Shown one piece after another: positions 27,201-33,926 of a DNA stretch of 38,611 bases. A program made the translations under genes and the position numbers. This DNA comes from an uncultured Lachnospiraceae bacterium (lineage in GTDB: Bacteria > Bacillota > Clostridia > Lachnospirales > Lachnospiraceae). Numbering within the stretch: the first letter of the stretch is position 1; each line of letters begins with the position of its first letter. The stretch spans positions 1 to 38,611 of the forward strand of contig CANDGI010000026.1 of assembly GCA_947384285.1 (NCBI GenBank), in the 5' to 3' direction. The notes under the pieces were generated by a model that had not been told where the DNA came from, did not search any database, and saw nothing but the letters and a program-made list of their open reading frames with translations.

Positions 27201-29429
27201 TTTGTAGCTGTCAATGTCGGATTTTGCGCTGCTGAAAGTGTTGCTTACTTCATCTGCTTTCTGCGCAACGTCACCTGACACACGGATGAAGTTTGAAACC
27301 GCTGTTGCAACCGCCTGTATGCCAAGGCTTAACCCTAACGTTAATGCGGAATTTAAAAGGACTGTTTTAATCCTTAATGAATCCGTTGATACACCACAGG
27401 AAGCCAGATAGGATCGGTATCCTGCTAATGATGCAGGGGCTTCTACGGATGTTGTCTGGAGATATGCTTTTAGTTGTTCGTTGTTTTGGACAATTGCACC
27501 ACCAAATGTTTCAATATCTGCTGTACCAGATACTAATTTTCTATTCCAACCACTAATAGCCGTTTCAGCTTCCCTGAAATGTTTCTGCTGTGTCTTGAAT
27601 GCTGTAATATCAATACCCATAATATTTCCTTGAATATCCATCTTATGGGTATCCTTATTAAATACCTGCGTTATGCCATAATTCTTATTAAGTGCTGTCA
27701 TCCCTGCCTGAAATGTGGTGAGGATAACTGGGATTGCCCCTATTGTATCGGATAGTTTTTCAAACGACTGAATAGCATTGTCAAGGAATGACACGCCGCC
27801 TTTTATAGCATCCTTGTCTGTGATGGATGCCACAAAGCTGTCCCATGTATTCTGCAAAGAATTCATGCGGCCTTCCCATGAATCTGCGGTCTTATTTGCT
27901 TCCTCCAGTGCGGAGCCTGTGCCCTGTGAAAACTCGCCAACCATCTTTTCATATAAATCCCATCGGCTTAAAAGGGCTGATAGTGCGTTTGCATGGTATT
28001 TATTCCCAATGTCCGAAATTAACCCCTGTTTTTCTGCACTGTTATCTGGCAAGGAATTATAGACCTCTGATAAATCTTTCAGTATGTCCATCGGATTACG
28101 AAGTGTGGCAACCCCGTCTTTTATATATTCCAATTCCACGCCCAATGAATGGCATCTGGCTTCCACTTTCTTAAGCTGCTCTTCGTCAATCATTTCCCCG
28201 TCAAACTCGCCCGACACTTGCTGCAAATTTAATACAATACTCCTGAATGCCCTGCCCATTTCGGAGCCGCTTCTTTTTGTCGTTGCGATCATGGCCGCTT
28301 CTGCCGCCGTAAGTTCTTCTATAGCAACTCCCGCATTAGCCGCGAATGAAGCTGAAACACGTATACTATCGGAGATATCTGTCAATGACGCGCTGTTTTT
28401 GTTTGAAATATAGTTCGCCCCGTCAAGGGCAGCATTTAATTTTTCGACACTCCCGCCATATTTATATGCCGCATCCGTTGCCAGCAGGTAATTATTCGCC
28501 ATTTCTGCCGTCATATCGCCGCTACTTTGCGCCAATAATGAAAGCTGCCCAAGTTCCTTTGACAGTGTTTCGTACCCAGACCTTGCCATTTCCTGAACCG
28601 CTGTAAGGTAATTCCCCGAAACTTGGCCAAATTTGCTTGCAACAGCAAAGGCTTCATCCCCTAATTCCTTTAACTGCTGCTTTGTCATCTCACTGGTCTT
28701 GCTAATTTCTGTAAGTATTGTATCATTCGTTTTGAGTGTATTTAAAGATTGGCGGAATTTATTTACAGCAACAAATGAAAGCCCACAGTAATTTCCCACT
28801 TTAACAATATTTCCCAACATCCCTTTAATCCTGTCAGTCGTAGAAACAGCCGCATAGCCTGTGGCTCTTACACCTGATGTAAATACCTGGAACTGGTCTG
28901 TTGCATCCCTTAATTCATCCCTGTTGCTGACCGCTTCAATCACACCACGAATCCGTTCCGCCTCACCAAGCCAATAGGAAGATTCATTAATTTTTGTATG
29001 TTTATTTGTAAATGTAGCAAACTGGTTTAACAGTTTTTCTCTTTTTAGGTCAATATTTACGCTGATCGGATTCCTGTCCGCAAATTCCCTTGCCTGGGAA
29101 ACAGCGCGTCTTACCTGCGCGTTTAACCTATCGCCTGTACTGTTCAGATTGAGGTTAATATCCCTTGCCGACACATTCCTCAATGCATTGTTAATTTCCC
29201 TGTTCAACTGGCGGCTGTCCATCTTCGCCTGTATCTTTATCTGCCGGAGGTTCCCTTCCATCTGACGGATGGTCTGATTCACTCCATTCTTTGTGTCGCC
29301 TTTCGCCAGAATCCCGACAAGCCTTAATTTCCGTATGCTTTTCTCCAATTCCTTAATCTGGGCATTAATCTGTGTTTTGCTCTTCTGCTGATCCAACAAG
29401 GCCAACAATTCAATTACAAATTCATTCAA
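21147..29429 (-). CDS. Giant phage tail tape measure protein
   Basis: Tape measure proteins fill the tail tube of siphophages and set its length. At 2,760 aa this one is very large. Residues about 230-560 match the TP901-type core (EISKTSEMTKQQLKELGDEA, then AMIATTKRSGSEMGRAFRS). A hydrophobic stretch near residue 700 (ALTLGLSLGIQAVATAVSNF) may act in membrane insertion. The rest is helical and coiled-coil, with three divergent repeats of about 150 aa at roughly 1685-2120. The ATG at 29459 has no Shine-Dalgarno sequence; TTG 29429 follows AAGGAGG by 11 bases and is preferred. The 3' end is out of frame because of a C7 tract at 21195-21201; one base fewer would give about 2,826 aa. No tube, chaperone, distal tail or baseplate gene flanks it. 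Confidence 0.85.
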   Translation of the reverse strand: MNEFVIELLALLDQQKSKTQINAQIKELEKSIRKLRLVGILAKGDTKNGVNQTIRQMEGNLRQIKIQAKMDSRQLNREINNALRNVSARDINLNLNSTGDRLNAQVRRAVSQAREFADRNPISVNIDLKREKLLNQFATFTNKHTKINESSYWLGEAERIRGVIEAVSNRDELRDATDQFQVFTSGVRATGYAAVSTTDRIKGMLGNIVKVGNYCGLSFVAVNKFRQSLNTLKTNDTILTEISKTSEMTKQQLKELGDEAFAVASKFGQVSGNYLTAVQEMARSGYETLSKELGQLSLLAQSSGDMTAEMANNYLLATDAAYKYGGSVEKLNAALDGANYISNKNSASLTDISDSIRVSASFAANAGVAIEELTAAEAAMIATTKRSGSEMGRAFRSIVLNLQQVSGEFDGEMIDEEQLKKVEARCHSLGVELEYIKDGVATLRNPMDILKDLSEVYNSLPDNSAEKQGLISDIGNKYHANALSALLSRWDLYEKMVGEFSQGTGSALEEANKTADSWEGRMNSLQNTWDSFVASITDKDAIKGGVSFLDNAIQSFEKLSDTIGAIPVILTTFQAGMTALNKNYGITQVFNKDTHKMDIQGNIMGIDITAFKTQQKHFREAETAISGWNRKLVSGTADIETFGGAIVQNNEQLKAYLQTTSVEAPASLAGYRSYLASCGVSTDSLRIKTVLLNSALTLGLSLGIQAVATAVSNFIRVSGDVAQKADEVSNTFSSAKSDIDSYKSKVEELQAVLNDSSSSISDVTEARKTLMLIQDELIEKYGSEKSAIDLITEVVNEQSQAFDKLAQKQWQEAKNEFNDGGFANNAANFVQGYSDNIDRMLSEYGDYKVKLDLSVATTGLNPEEIEEFKKLFEDNGMEITYGTKGTASNNPFVELSGNASEMHEKLLELQEMFSDANPLSTNNFRNYLTDLANAAKEVSENYKEMCDSYILYEEISQKAAYKSAFNDINGAYQKYQDAAVLGDEQEAAKAAEDYAEIITDAVSMALESGDAGVADYFKSMHPELQSMVGQWEFKTKIIPDFDISGLQGKTENDVLAMLQTEDLQEGEAVFNSLIDKAKEYGIITDGNAEGIQEVLELLAEWGILQKDISETEAPEPPSYKSSLDGVQSLSDNLKTLMEVYDDVQDGEEFDWSSILNNEEFEKVFGGAGKVYDDFIKTVTKNPDDINACQKAFDDLATSVIDSSGIWDNLTAETEKATVAMLEENGVVNAAELVASRLALQEEWLTLAKDNTALAGRKLSDVTWEEIGALLHENQEAAATSESLAALAISKMDVNSITIDTTDDVNQIVAIANAAGASTSYIQALANALLNFKSMQFDTNTLGGKVGNAARDVAVNAFENGLKSTLSAQLEGAKLDASQFYAKSGGTGGSGKSGKSGSGKFGSSKEEKESIEVFDFIETAISRVEKAIERLKTRAEETFRSFTARGREYKKAVSEITKEIDIQRQGYNKYIARANSIGLEEPWAAQVRDGSINIADVADDGLKERIKNYKEWYEKALECQEKLEELKKTQKELAREKIELLITKYEKLLGRLESTAKRIQNTMDFKETWGFSASAKDYAKLNKNAQSQIANIIKQNKKLKELQKTVTKGSEAWHGYNGRINSNNESIQDLTKSMAENAAASASLAKQNEEAGNSAKDTADEKTDAKLSTASTSSRKNRLLNNKAKNIDTRQKNLQSAYNKKSKDRASYGNKIRKANKKDVSKKNKKLFTQAIAKVKAGKLVSASTINGIVGALKSAKGKEYKELNALLSYCISYNASKNAEEENKLNLEMYALTAQEEKKALRQEQLSNALDANQSKADRNTLPNAETTSAKNHNIDTQMRLSNANANAQTQSAKNAAKDRKTAAGKASFAKEKSYQKLKDRKLKKRLKKAAAAIKAGKKIDADSLKAVKEYCQKYLKNNLSYYYNCEAYNEAVENELSAKEAETLAKAQAYAAALQAKREKAENTVSGRDAENELYAATAKNQTFAGAKNKYVDRQISNISQNASTYQSAYNASATDFHSAKNAINKSSGNAVINEIKTKFASRNILIPADCLEKAYAVSDSFGLACSNYNEALESMNAAKAAADLYAQTSKTEKAALALEKMENIDKDYGHRISVFEQRATRLNNSMDIAQAKGYQTSRKYYERLAENEEKTNQTLAQKRKDLADSLNQSVSTGAVTKFSDEWYEACGKIDDVTNAIEESAVSLAEFQKQMRQIEWDNFDYLESRMKNTISETDFLIGELSREDTAREDIGWLTDRGKAAAFLHAGNYESYRKQAKDYASEIQKINKELEKDPYSKELVDRKDELLKSYRECTKAAQEEKYAVIDLYAQGYEALSGRLENLISDYEELLDKEKDAFDYQKNIADKAKELAGIRKQMEAYAGDMSEEARAKIQTLKVSLEEAERDLQETQYDKYLSGTKEMLTDLQENFDESIQIIVDSLAENFGKLEEGMERTASETCKSILSLMTGIGYTPTEEFGKLLDGTGIASSVAAVLAELKDFHAKMTAYADRMASSANTNTAVDGGNPETTNGSPGSSNAAANKPASNAGADGAGSVPKGGLEKPSVIQIPGNAGAIQDGKDGQEAQRKTEAAKQAQAIKELTIVNEYLDRHLKSTKSKRGELSDVNKKLYDKYGKKILTTKQMKELAKRLGVTYDSQKSSGSLYKKLKSIGVKGFHAGTRNIPYGQPAFLGENGDELHFKKDEGILTTVGQGDMVFTNEMSKRLWEISQMPTEFLMEKFGVPGIPPKDCHTHDPSHPGIHY

Positions 29430-29460
29430 TGTTTCTGTTTCCTCCTTAATTTTAAGCATA

Positions 29461-29489
29461 ATAAAAGAGAGACCATGAAATAATCTCCC
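29461..29489 (-). terminator. Weak terminator-like hairpin before the tape measure start
   Basis: On the minus strand GGGAGA (29484-29489) pairs with TCTCTC (29467-29472, one G-U), followed by TTTTAT. It sits just upstream of the preferred TTG start and could attenuate transcription into the tape measure gene. Confidence 0.35.
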
Positions 29490-29514
29490 TAAAAATTTAC
29501 AGTATTCTTTTTAA

Positions 29515-29736
29515 TTAGCATATCCTTTTGCAGCGTTTACACTGAAACAGCAATTTACCACGCTTCATTCCCACAGCTTCAAAATCAGACGAATTACAAT
29601 ATCTGCATGTCTTTTGGGATTGTTTTTTAATCAATTCATCTCTTTTATCTTTTGGCAATGTATCAAGATATGAATAATATACGTGCTCAACAAGGAATGC
29701 AAACGCAAAGCACCCAATAACAATCAACAGCACCAT
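29515..29736 (-). CDS. Membrane-anchored zinc-ribbon protein
   Basis: The 73-aa protein has one N-terminal membrane helix (VLLIVIGCFAFAFLVEHVYY) followed by a charged linker and a four-cysteine zinc ribbon (CRYC and CKRC, 19 residues between pairs). It is not a known family to me. It starts at ATG 29736 with GAGG 8 bases upstream, 16 bases after the next gene, and lies directly upstream of the tape measure gene in the same operon. Confidence 0.65.
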   Translation of the reverse strand: MVLLIVIGCFAFAFLVEHVYYSYLDTLPKDKRDELIKKQSQKTCRYCNSSDFEAVGMKRGKLLFQCKRCKRIC

Positions 29737-29752
29737 ACACTATACCTCATAA

Positions 29753-30238
29753 TCAGAACTCCCTTTTACAACGGTTGCATACCCTTTTTGCTTTCCCGCT
29801 CCCTAAGAAGCCCGTCCAGATAGAAAATCCACGGTTCATCATGGTATATTCCGTACCTCCGCACCTTGGGCAACGGATGGGGGTTTCTTTCGGCGGCGCA
29901 AATGCATCTGGGACGTATTTCCTTAGTTCCTTTTTTGCAGCATCACTTTTTCCATTTATATCCCTTGGTGGAGCTTGGAATTCTTTTATTAGGTAAAATA
30001 TATCTCCATCCTTTTGCAAATCTATAGGTTTTTCCTCTAAAGATGTTATTTCAGTTTTATTACCCTTTTTATCTTTCAACCCATAATAATACCAAGTAAT
30101 CCAATCAGATCTATCTTCTGCATCTACATTTTCCTCTTCATCATCAAATGATGCTCCACAAACAGGGCAACTCTCAAAATTTTTTGCGACTTCAAATTTG
30201 AATTCAGCACCGCATTTCCCACATGTAATCTTTGCCAT
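29753..30238 (-). CDS. Double zinc-ribbon protein
   Basis: The 161-aa protein has two zinc ribbons. The N-terminal one is CGKCGAEF ... CPVCGASF. The C-terminal one is CPRCGG ... CNRCKREF. Between them lies an acidic linker and a segment with WITWYYYGLKDKKGNKTEIT. The C-terminal ribbon resembles that of the neighbouring membrane protein. No family is recognised. ATG 30238 follows a GGGGGTG site, and the strong promoter at 30285-30313 drives it, so it is the first gene of the tape-measure operon. A role in DNA, RNA or protein binding during late expression or assembly is inference from the ribbons only. Confidence 0.6.
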   Translation of the reverse strand: MAKITCGKCGAEFKFEVAKNFESCPVCGASFDDEEENVDAEDRSDWITWYYYGLKDKKGNKTEITSLEEKPIDLQKDGDIFYLIKEFQAPPRDINGKSDAAKKELRKYVPDAFAPPKETPIRCPRCGGTEYTMMNRGFSIWTGFLGSGKAKRVCNRCKREF

Positions 30239-30284
30239 ACCCTACACCCCCAATCACTCTTTCTTCCATATATATTATGTTTTC

Positions 30285-30313
30285 ATTATACCACCTCCAT
30301 TTGATTGATGCAA
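30285..30313 (-). promoter_or_regulatory. Promoter of the zinc-ribbon/tape measure operon
   Basis: Minus strand TTGCAT (30308-30313), 17-base spacer, perfect TATAAT (30285-30290) with extended TGG. The first start codon is 47 bases downstream. The weak -35 with a strong extended -10 would suit activation. Confidence 0.65.
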
Positions 30314-30663
30314 TCATATGTTTGCTTCCTTTCCATATTTAAATATCATTTTTCCACATCATCCAAAACACGAACATACTTTCCGCTTTACACCATTTCA
30401 CCATTGTGCTATCATTAGTTCCATATTAAGTTTTTATTGTATCATGTTGATATTTTACACTTCTTTCAAAAAACGTAAAATTTTGCTTATTTTTTCAAAA
30501 ATTTAGTGTTTTTTTAAGTTTTTCTCGTTTTTTTTTGCTTATTTTTTGGTTTTCTATAATTTTTACTATTTTAGGGTTCCTGTTACTATTTGATTTTCAG
30601 AATTATAATTTCATTTTCAGAATCCGGATTCCTGAGAAATGGGTGCTTGGTTTACTTGGCTGC
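30314..30663. other. AT-rich gap with an imperfect palindrome
   Basis: No convincing gene is seen in these 350 bases, which are T-rich on the plus strand (several runs of 6-8 T at 30470-30550). At 30615-30639 there is a near-perfect palindrome around AATCCGGATT, and its ATTTTCAGAAT arm occurs twice (30593-30603 and 30613-30623). It could be an operator for the HTH protein or the 3' hairpin of that gene. Confidence 0.4.
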
Positions 30664-30852
30664 TTAATTATTCAAAAGATAGTCCTGCAATTTCACGAAT
30701 AAATGTGGGTACAGATCAATTTTATTGTTTTTGAATTTACTAAGGGTATCTTTATTCATCCCAATTACCTTACATATATAACTGGCTTTTTCTCTTTCTA
30801 AACGTTGATGTAACATTGTTCGTAATTCTTCTTGTGTCAAAACTTCTTTCAC
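30664..30852 (-). CDS. Small helix-turn-helix protein
   Basis: The 62-aa protein carries a Cro/XRE-like helix-turn-helix: an N-terminal helix, then ASYICKVIGMNKDTLSKFKNNK as turn and recognition helix. Its size is that of a small phage repressor or activator. The frame begins at GTG 30852, only 2 bases after AAGGA. A TTG at 30840 is better spaced and gives 58 aa, so the start is uncertain. It lies at the boundary between the late-type operon and the regulatory right arm, which fits a control function. Confidence 0.6.
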   Translation of the reverse strand: MKEVLTQEELRTMLHQRLEREKASYICKVIGMNKDTLSKFKNNKIDLYPHLFVKLQDYLLNN

Positions 30853-30871
30853 CTTCCTTTTTATTCATGGA

Positions 30872-30987
30872 TAATATTTTCTATAAAAAAATTGAAACTA
30901 ACACCCAGCCTAGGAGTTGTAGAGGCTCCGTGTATCGGCTGGGCGGCCTACACGCATATTGGGAGTATATGCAGCAGGGCTTTTTAC
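30872..30987 (+). ncRNA. Candidate structured RNA
   Basis: A locally GC-rich stretch in AT-rich DNA forms nested hairpins: CCCAGCC (30904-30910) with GGCTGGG (30937-30943) enclosing GGAG/CTCC, then GCATAT (30954-30959) with ATATGC (30967-30972), then GGGC followed by TTTTT (30978-30985 region). A -10-like TAATAT at 30872-30877 precedes it. This could be a small plus-strand RNA of about 100 bases diverging from the HTH gene. The first stem is also followed by a T-run on the minus strand, so direction is not certain. Confidence 0.35.
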
Positions 30988-31293
30988 ATCTGTTATTTGT
31001 TTTGAATGATTTCTGTACGCCTAAGTGGAGTTTCAGCGCACATAATGGCTGATGTGGTTTTGAGGCACACACCAGCCTGATTACATTATTTAATTGTATG
31101 GATTTATGTAAACTGCCATATGCAGCAGTTTGCGTTTGGCAAGGGGAATTTTGCAAACAACCTTTTCCACATGCTGTTCTTCCCCTGTGCCGTCATAGTA
31201 GATATTTAAAACAAAAAACATTTTGAGGAAACAAATTTTTCTTTCTTGTCCCTCTATTTTATATATACTGGATTATATAAGTAAGTGCACCTT
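30988..31293. other. Hairpin-rich non-coding stretch
   Basis: Further stems occur here: GGCTGATGTG (31047-31056) with CACACCAGCC (31068-31077), whose mismatch becomes G-U on the minus strand; AAACTGC with GCAGTTT around 31110-31131; and GTTTGC with GCAAAC around 31129-31157. Together with 30904-30985 they make a stretch of about 250 bases dense in stems, suggesting one larger structured RNA or an origin-like region. Confidence 0.4.
31090..31221 (-). CDS. Possible 43-aa protein
   Basis: A minus-strand frame from ATG 31221 encodes 43 aa with a protein-like stretch (EEQHVEKVVCKIPLAKRKLL). There is no Shine-Dalgarno sequence and it overlaps the hairpin-rich stretch, so it may be chance or a decayed gene. 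Confidence 0.2.
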   Translation of the reverse strand: MFFVLNIYYDGTGEEQHVEKVVCKIPLAKRKLLHMAVYINPYN

Positions 31294-32895
31294 TTAGCCG
31301 ACATTATACATAAAAATTTCATGATTTTTATTTGCACTACTAATAACACGCCTTTCTTTCGGCACTTCATAATATATCATCCTCTCTTTATCACAAAAAT
31401 AGAAATTCATATACCCACCATAAACCATTACATTCTCCTTATTTATTTTATAATGAATTGGTTTTTTTACATTTCTGTTTGACCACAATTTAATATTTAA
31501 AAAAATATCTTGGAAATAAGCCTCCCAAAACCCATTATCCCAATCTTTAAGGCTTTTCATTTTATACCCACCAAAGTGATTCTTCCTATATTCATTTTCT
31601 TTCTTTTGATAACATGCTATCATTGTATTTGCTATGTTAAATAATGCTTCCCTTTTATCATCCACTAAATCGTAATCGTTGTCTGATATTAAATTAACCA
31701 TATCATACTTCTTTCCCTTTCCTTTAGAGATAACATCAAGAACCATTTCTTCATATTTTTTTATTATATTGAAATAATTATCAAAATCACTGCCATTCAT
31801 ATCACTATTAATAAAATCAATGCTTTTTCCATATATTTCATAACCTGCCCTGCCAAACATTTTGATATACGACTTTTCATTCAGCTCATATAAACACCGC
31901 CCCGATTCTTTTTTATAAATACCCATACTTTCTTTTGCTTTCCCTATTTTATAATTTAATGAATAGAATAAATGGTCTAACAACCGTTGTTCTATAAGTT
32001 CCATATCCGCTGATATGTTTTCCTGATCAACATTCAGATTGTGCCTGTACCTGATTATTTCCTGTAATGTTTCTTGTGTCACAGGACGCATACCAAGACC
32101 CAATTCCATATCATCATCTTTGTTCACTATAAAAGTATCTTTACAATTCATTATGGTTTCGATGATTGCTTTAATGTCACAAGCGTTTGCCTTAAAAAGC
32201 ATACATACATCATTTCTTTGTAACCATTCCAAGCAAGTTGAATAAGGAGTTATCCGCGACACCTGGCCGTCCATTTCTGTCCAGATCCGTTTTGAATATT
32301 GGTCAAAATATGAAACTTCTTCCCCATTTTTCATATCTATGTACGTTTCTGGCACATTCTTACATAGGACTCTATTATAATTCCCTATTTCTTTCGATAA
32401 GTAGTATTTAATGTTTCCCAATAATGTAACTCCATTTATAATATCAATATTACTTCCCGACAGCTTCCCTTGGAATAATTTAACCACTATTTCTTGCATT
32501 GCCTCTTCCAACTCCAAAGTATCATATTTACCACTATGGAACTTTTTATATCCATGGGAATCTATCTTCTTGCCATTCTCATAACCTGTAAAGATGCCAT
32601 TTTTACTATAATAATATTTCGCCTTACTTACCTTATCATTTAAACATGAAAAGGAAAACACCACTTTTAATTTACGACTATTACGCTTATATTCTATTTC
32701 ATTTTCAACTAACCCTGCATCTAAAACATTCTCTGTATGGGACAATTTATATTCTTCTTCTAATTCCACTATCCGCTTAGTCTCGCCGACTTTTTTCCCA
32801 ACTTCCATAAATACCTCGTCTAATGCTGATTTATCACCTGACTGGTATCGGATATAATTTTGATATAGCCTTTCCACTTCTTCTGACTTTTTCAA
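31294..32895 (-). CDS. Uncharacterised 533-aa protein, faintly sigma-factor-like
   Basis: No family is firmly recognised. Residues 1-30 (EEVERLYQNYIRYQSGDKSA) and 125-185 (LELEEAMQEIVVKLFQ, then LLGNIKYYLSKEIGNY) are spaced and styled like region 2 of sigma-70 factors, where a similar Q-E-I-x-x-K-L-[FW] segment contacts the -10. The likeness is weak and no clear region 4 helix-turn-helix is seen. The rest is helical and charged, with few aliphatic core repeats. It starts at TTG 32895 with GGAGG 10 bases upstream. It follows the 184-aa gene by 206 bases that hold two hairpins, so it may or may not share the SOS-type promoter at 33949-33977. Confidence 0.5.
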   Translation of the reverse strand: MKKSEEVERLYQNYIRYQSGDKSALDEVFMEVGKKVGETKRIVELEEEYKLSHTENVLDAGLVENEIEYKRNSRKLKVVFSFSCLNDKVSKAKYYYSKNGIFTGYENGKKIDSHGYKKFHSGKYDTLELEEAMQEIVVKLFQGKLSGSNIDIINGVTLLGNIKYYLSKEIGNYNRVLCKNVPETYIDMKNGEEVSYFDQYSKRIWTEMDGQVSRITPYSTCLEWLQRNDVCMLFKANACDIKAIIETIMNCKDTFIVNKDDDMELGLGMRPVTQETLQEIIRYRHNLNVDQENISADMELIEQRLLDHLFYSLNYKIGKAKESMGIYKKESGRCLYELNEKSYIKMFGRAGYEIYGKSIDFINSDMNGSDFDNYFNIIKKYEEMVLDVISKGKGKKYDMVNLISDNDYDLVDDKREALFNIANTMIACYQKKENEYRKNHFGGYKMKSLKDWDNGFWEAYFQDIFLNIKLWSNRNVKKPIHYKINKENVMVYGGYMNFYFCDKERMIYYEVPKERRVISSANKNHEIFMYNVG

Positions 32896-33031
32896 TAATT
32901 AATTCCCTCCACATCCACAATTTAAAAAATCATCCACAACAACGCTTACACTTATATATTCTCTTTTCCTTCTCCAAAAGCATCATAACTTAACAGATAA
33001 TCCATATAATCAAAGGATCAGACAGTCGGAA

Positions 33032-33073
33032 CGGAAAATTTCTCCGAAGAATGGTATTGTTTTCCATAATACC
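33032..33073. other. Two small hairpins between the 184-aa and 533-aa genes
   Basis: GGTATT (33053-33058) pairs with AATACC (33068-33073), and a palindromic CGGAAAATTTCTCCG lies at 33032-33046. No U-run follows on the minus strand, so they may be a weak terminator or a processing site. Confidence 0.35.
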
Positions 33074-33101
33074 GATATGACTTGTCCATCATATTTTGAA
33101 A

Positions 33102-33656
33102 TCAGAAAAACTTAACTTCTCCTTCATTGGACGCAAACTTAAATGCTTTCATCATACTTTCATACAAACCAATAAACGATGCTTTCTCTTCTAACCGCCC
33201 ACTATATAACTTGGCATCTTTATAATATTTTTTTAATTCAGCATATGCTTTTTTTGATGTTTCCATATCAACTACACGTTTATAATTCTCAAAATCAATT
33301 AATTCTTGAAAAGCCAAATCTTTCTTAAAATCGTAAAGGTTGTTTAGCCATTCATAATAATTTTCAATGTAACAGCTGTGTACCATATATGATCTTTCTT
33401 TGGAACTGTTTACCTTCTCATAAGCAACAATGTCAACTACACAATCACTTTCAAAATATTCTGTTTCTCTATGTATCACTCTAAATTTTTTATAAAAAAT
33501 CTCCTTTTCAAAATTCATATAATAATAACCATTAAAAACACTATATATATCACCCAAATCATTACATTCGCATATGCTATTTTTATCAAACTGAAAAGTC
33601 TGACCATCTATTAACCTACTTACAAATTCTTTTCTAGGTTTACACAATCCAAACAT
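33102..33656 (-). CDS. Uncharacterised 184-aa protein
   Basis: The protein is soluble, mixed alpha/beta and rich in Tyr, Phe and Glu (DIYSVFNGYYYMNFEKEIFY, then YEWLNNLYDFKKDLAFQELI). No known motif or membrane helix is visible. The C-terminal third is helical. ATG 33656 has GGAGG 8 bases upstream. It is the first clear gene downstream of the LexA-box promoter at 33949-33977, about 285 bases away, so it is a candidate damage-induced gene of the element. Confidence 0.55.
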   Translation of the reverse strand: MFGLCKPRKEFVSRLIDGQTFQFDKNSICECNDLGDIYSVFNGYYYMNFEKEIFYKKFRVIHRETEYFESDCVVDIVAYEKVNSSKERSYMVHSCYIENYYEWLNNLYDFKKDLAFQELIDFENYKRVVDMETSKKAYAELKKYYKDAKLYSGRLEEKASFIGLYESMMKAFKFASNEGEVKFF

Positions 33657-33693
33657 TCATCCATCCTCCAATCATTTAATTACTCTCTACTAT

Positions 33694-33804
33694 TTACTTC
33701 TCCATCCATTCCCACATTTTTCTCAAAACTGCGAAAAACATATAAAATCCAAACAATATTAAAATATCTTCAAAAAACCAAAAAATCCGTAACAAAAACA
33801 ACAC
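33694..33804 (-). CDS. Possible 36-aa hydrophobic peptide in the SOS leader
   Basis: From GTG 33804 a frame of 36 codons reads as one hydrophobic helix (WFFEDILILFGFYMFFAVL) followed by a charged, tryptophan-rich end (RKMWEWMEK). It ends 38 bases before the 184-aa gene. A 16-aa frame (33855 to 33805) stops with TAG directly before the GTG in the same phase, which would allow coupling. No good Shine-Dalgarno sequence precedes either. T-rich DNA favours such frames by chance, so support is limited. Confidence 0.3.
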   Translation of the reverse strand: MLFLLRIFWFFEDILILFGFYMFFAVLRKMWEWMEK

Positions 33805-33811
33805 CTAAAGC

Positions 33812-33832
33812 AGTCTCATTTTTGAAACTGCC
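33812..33832 (-). other. Hairpin in the SOS leader
   Basis: GCAGTCTC and GAAACTGC form a short stem with one mismatch and an AT loop within the 5' leader of the SOS-type transcript, overlapping the 16-aa frame. It could affect leader translation or early termination. Confidence 0.35.
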
Positions 33833-33926
33833 CTAAATCCATGAATCATTCCCATATGCTATTTCCGTTTAATGAATTTCTTTGAATCTGCGTGTTGTAT
33901 GTTTTGAATAGTTACAAAAATAATTC

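Noticed and set aside
30881-31156. 91-codon minus-strand frame
   Set aside because: Its sequence is not protein-like, it has no ribosome site, and it coincides with dense hairpins.
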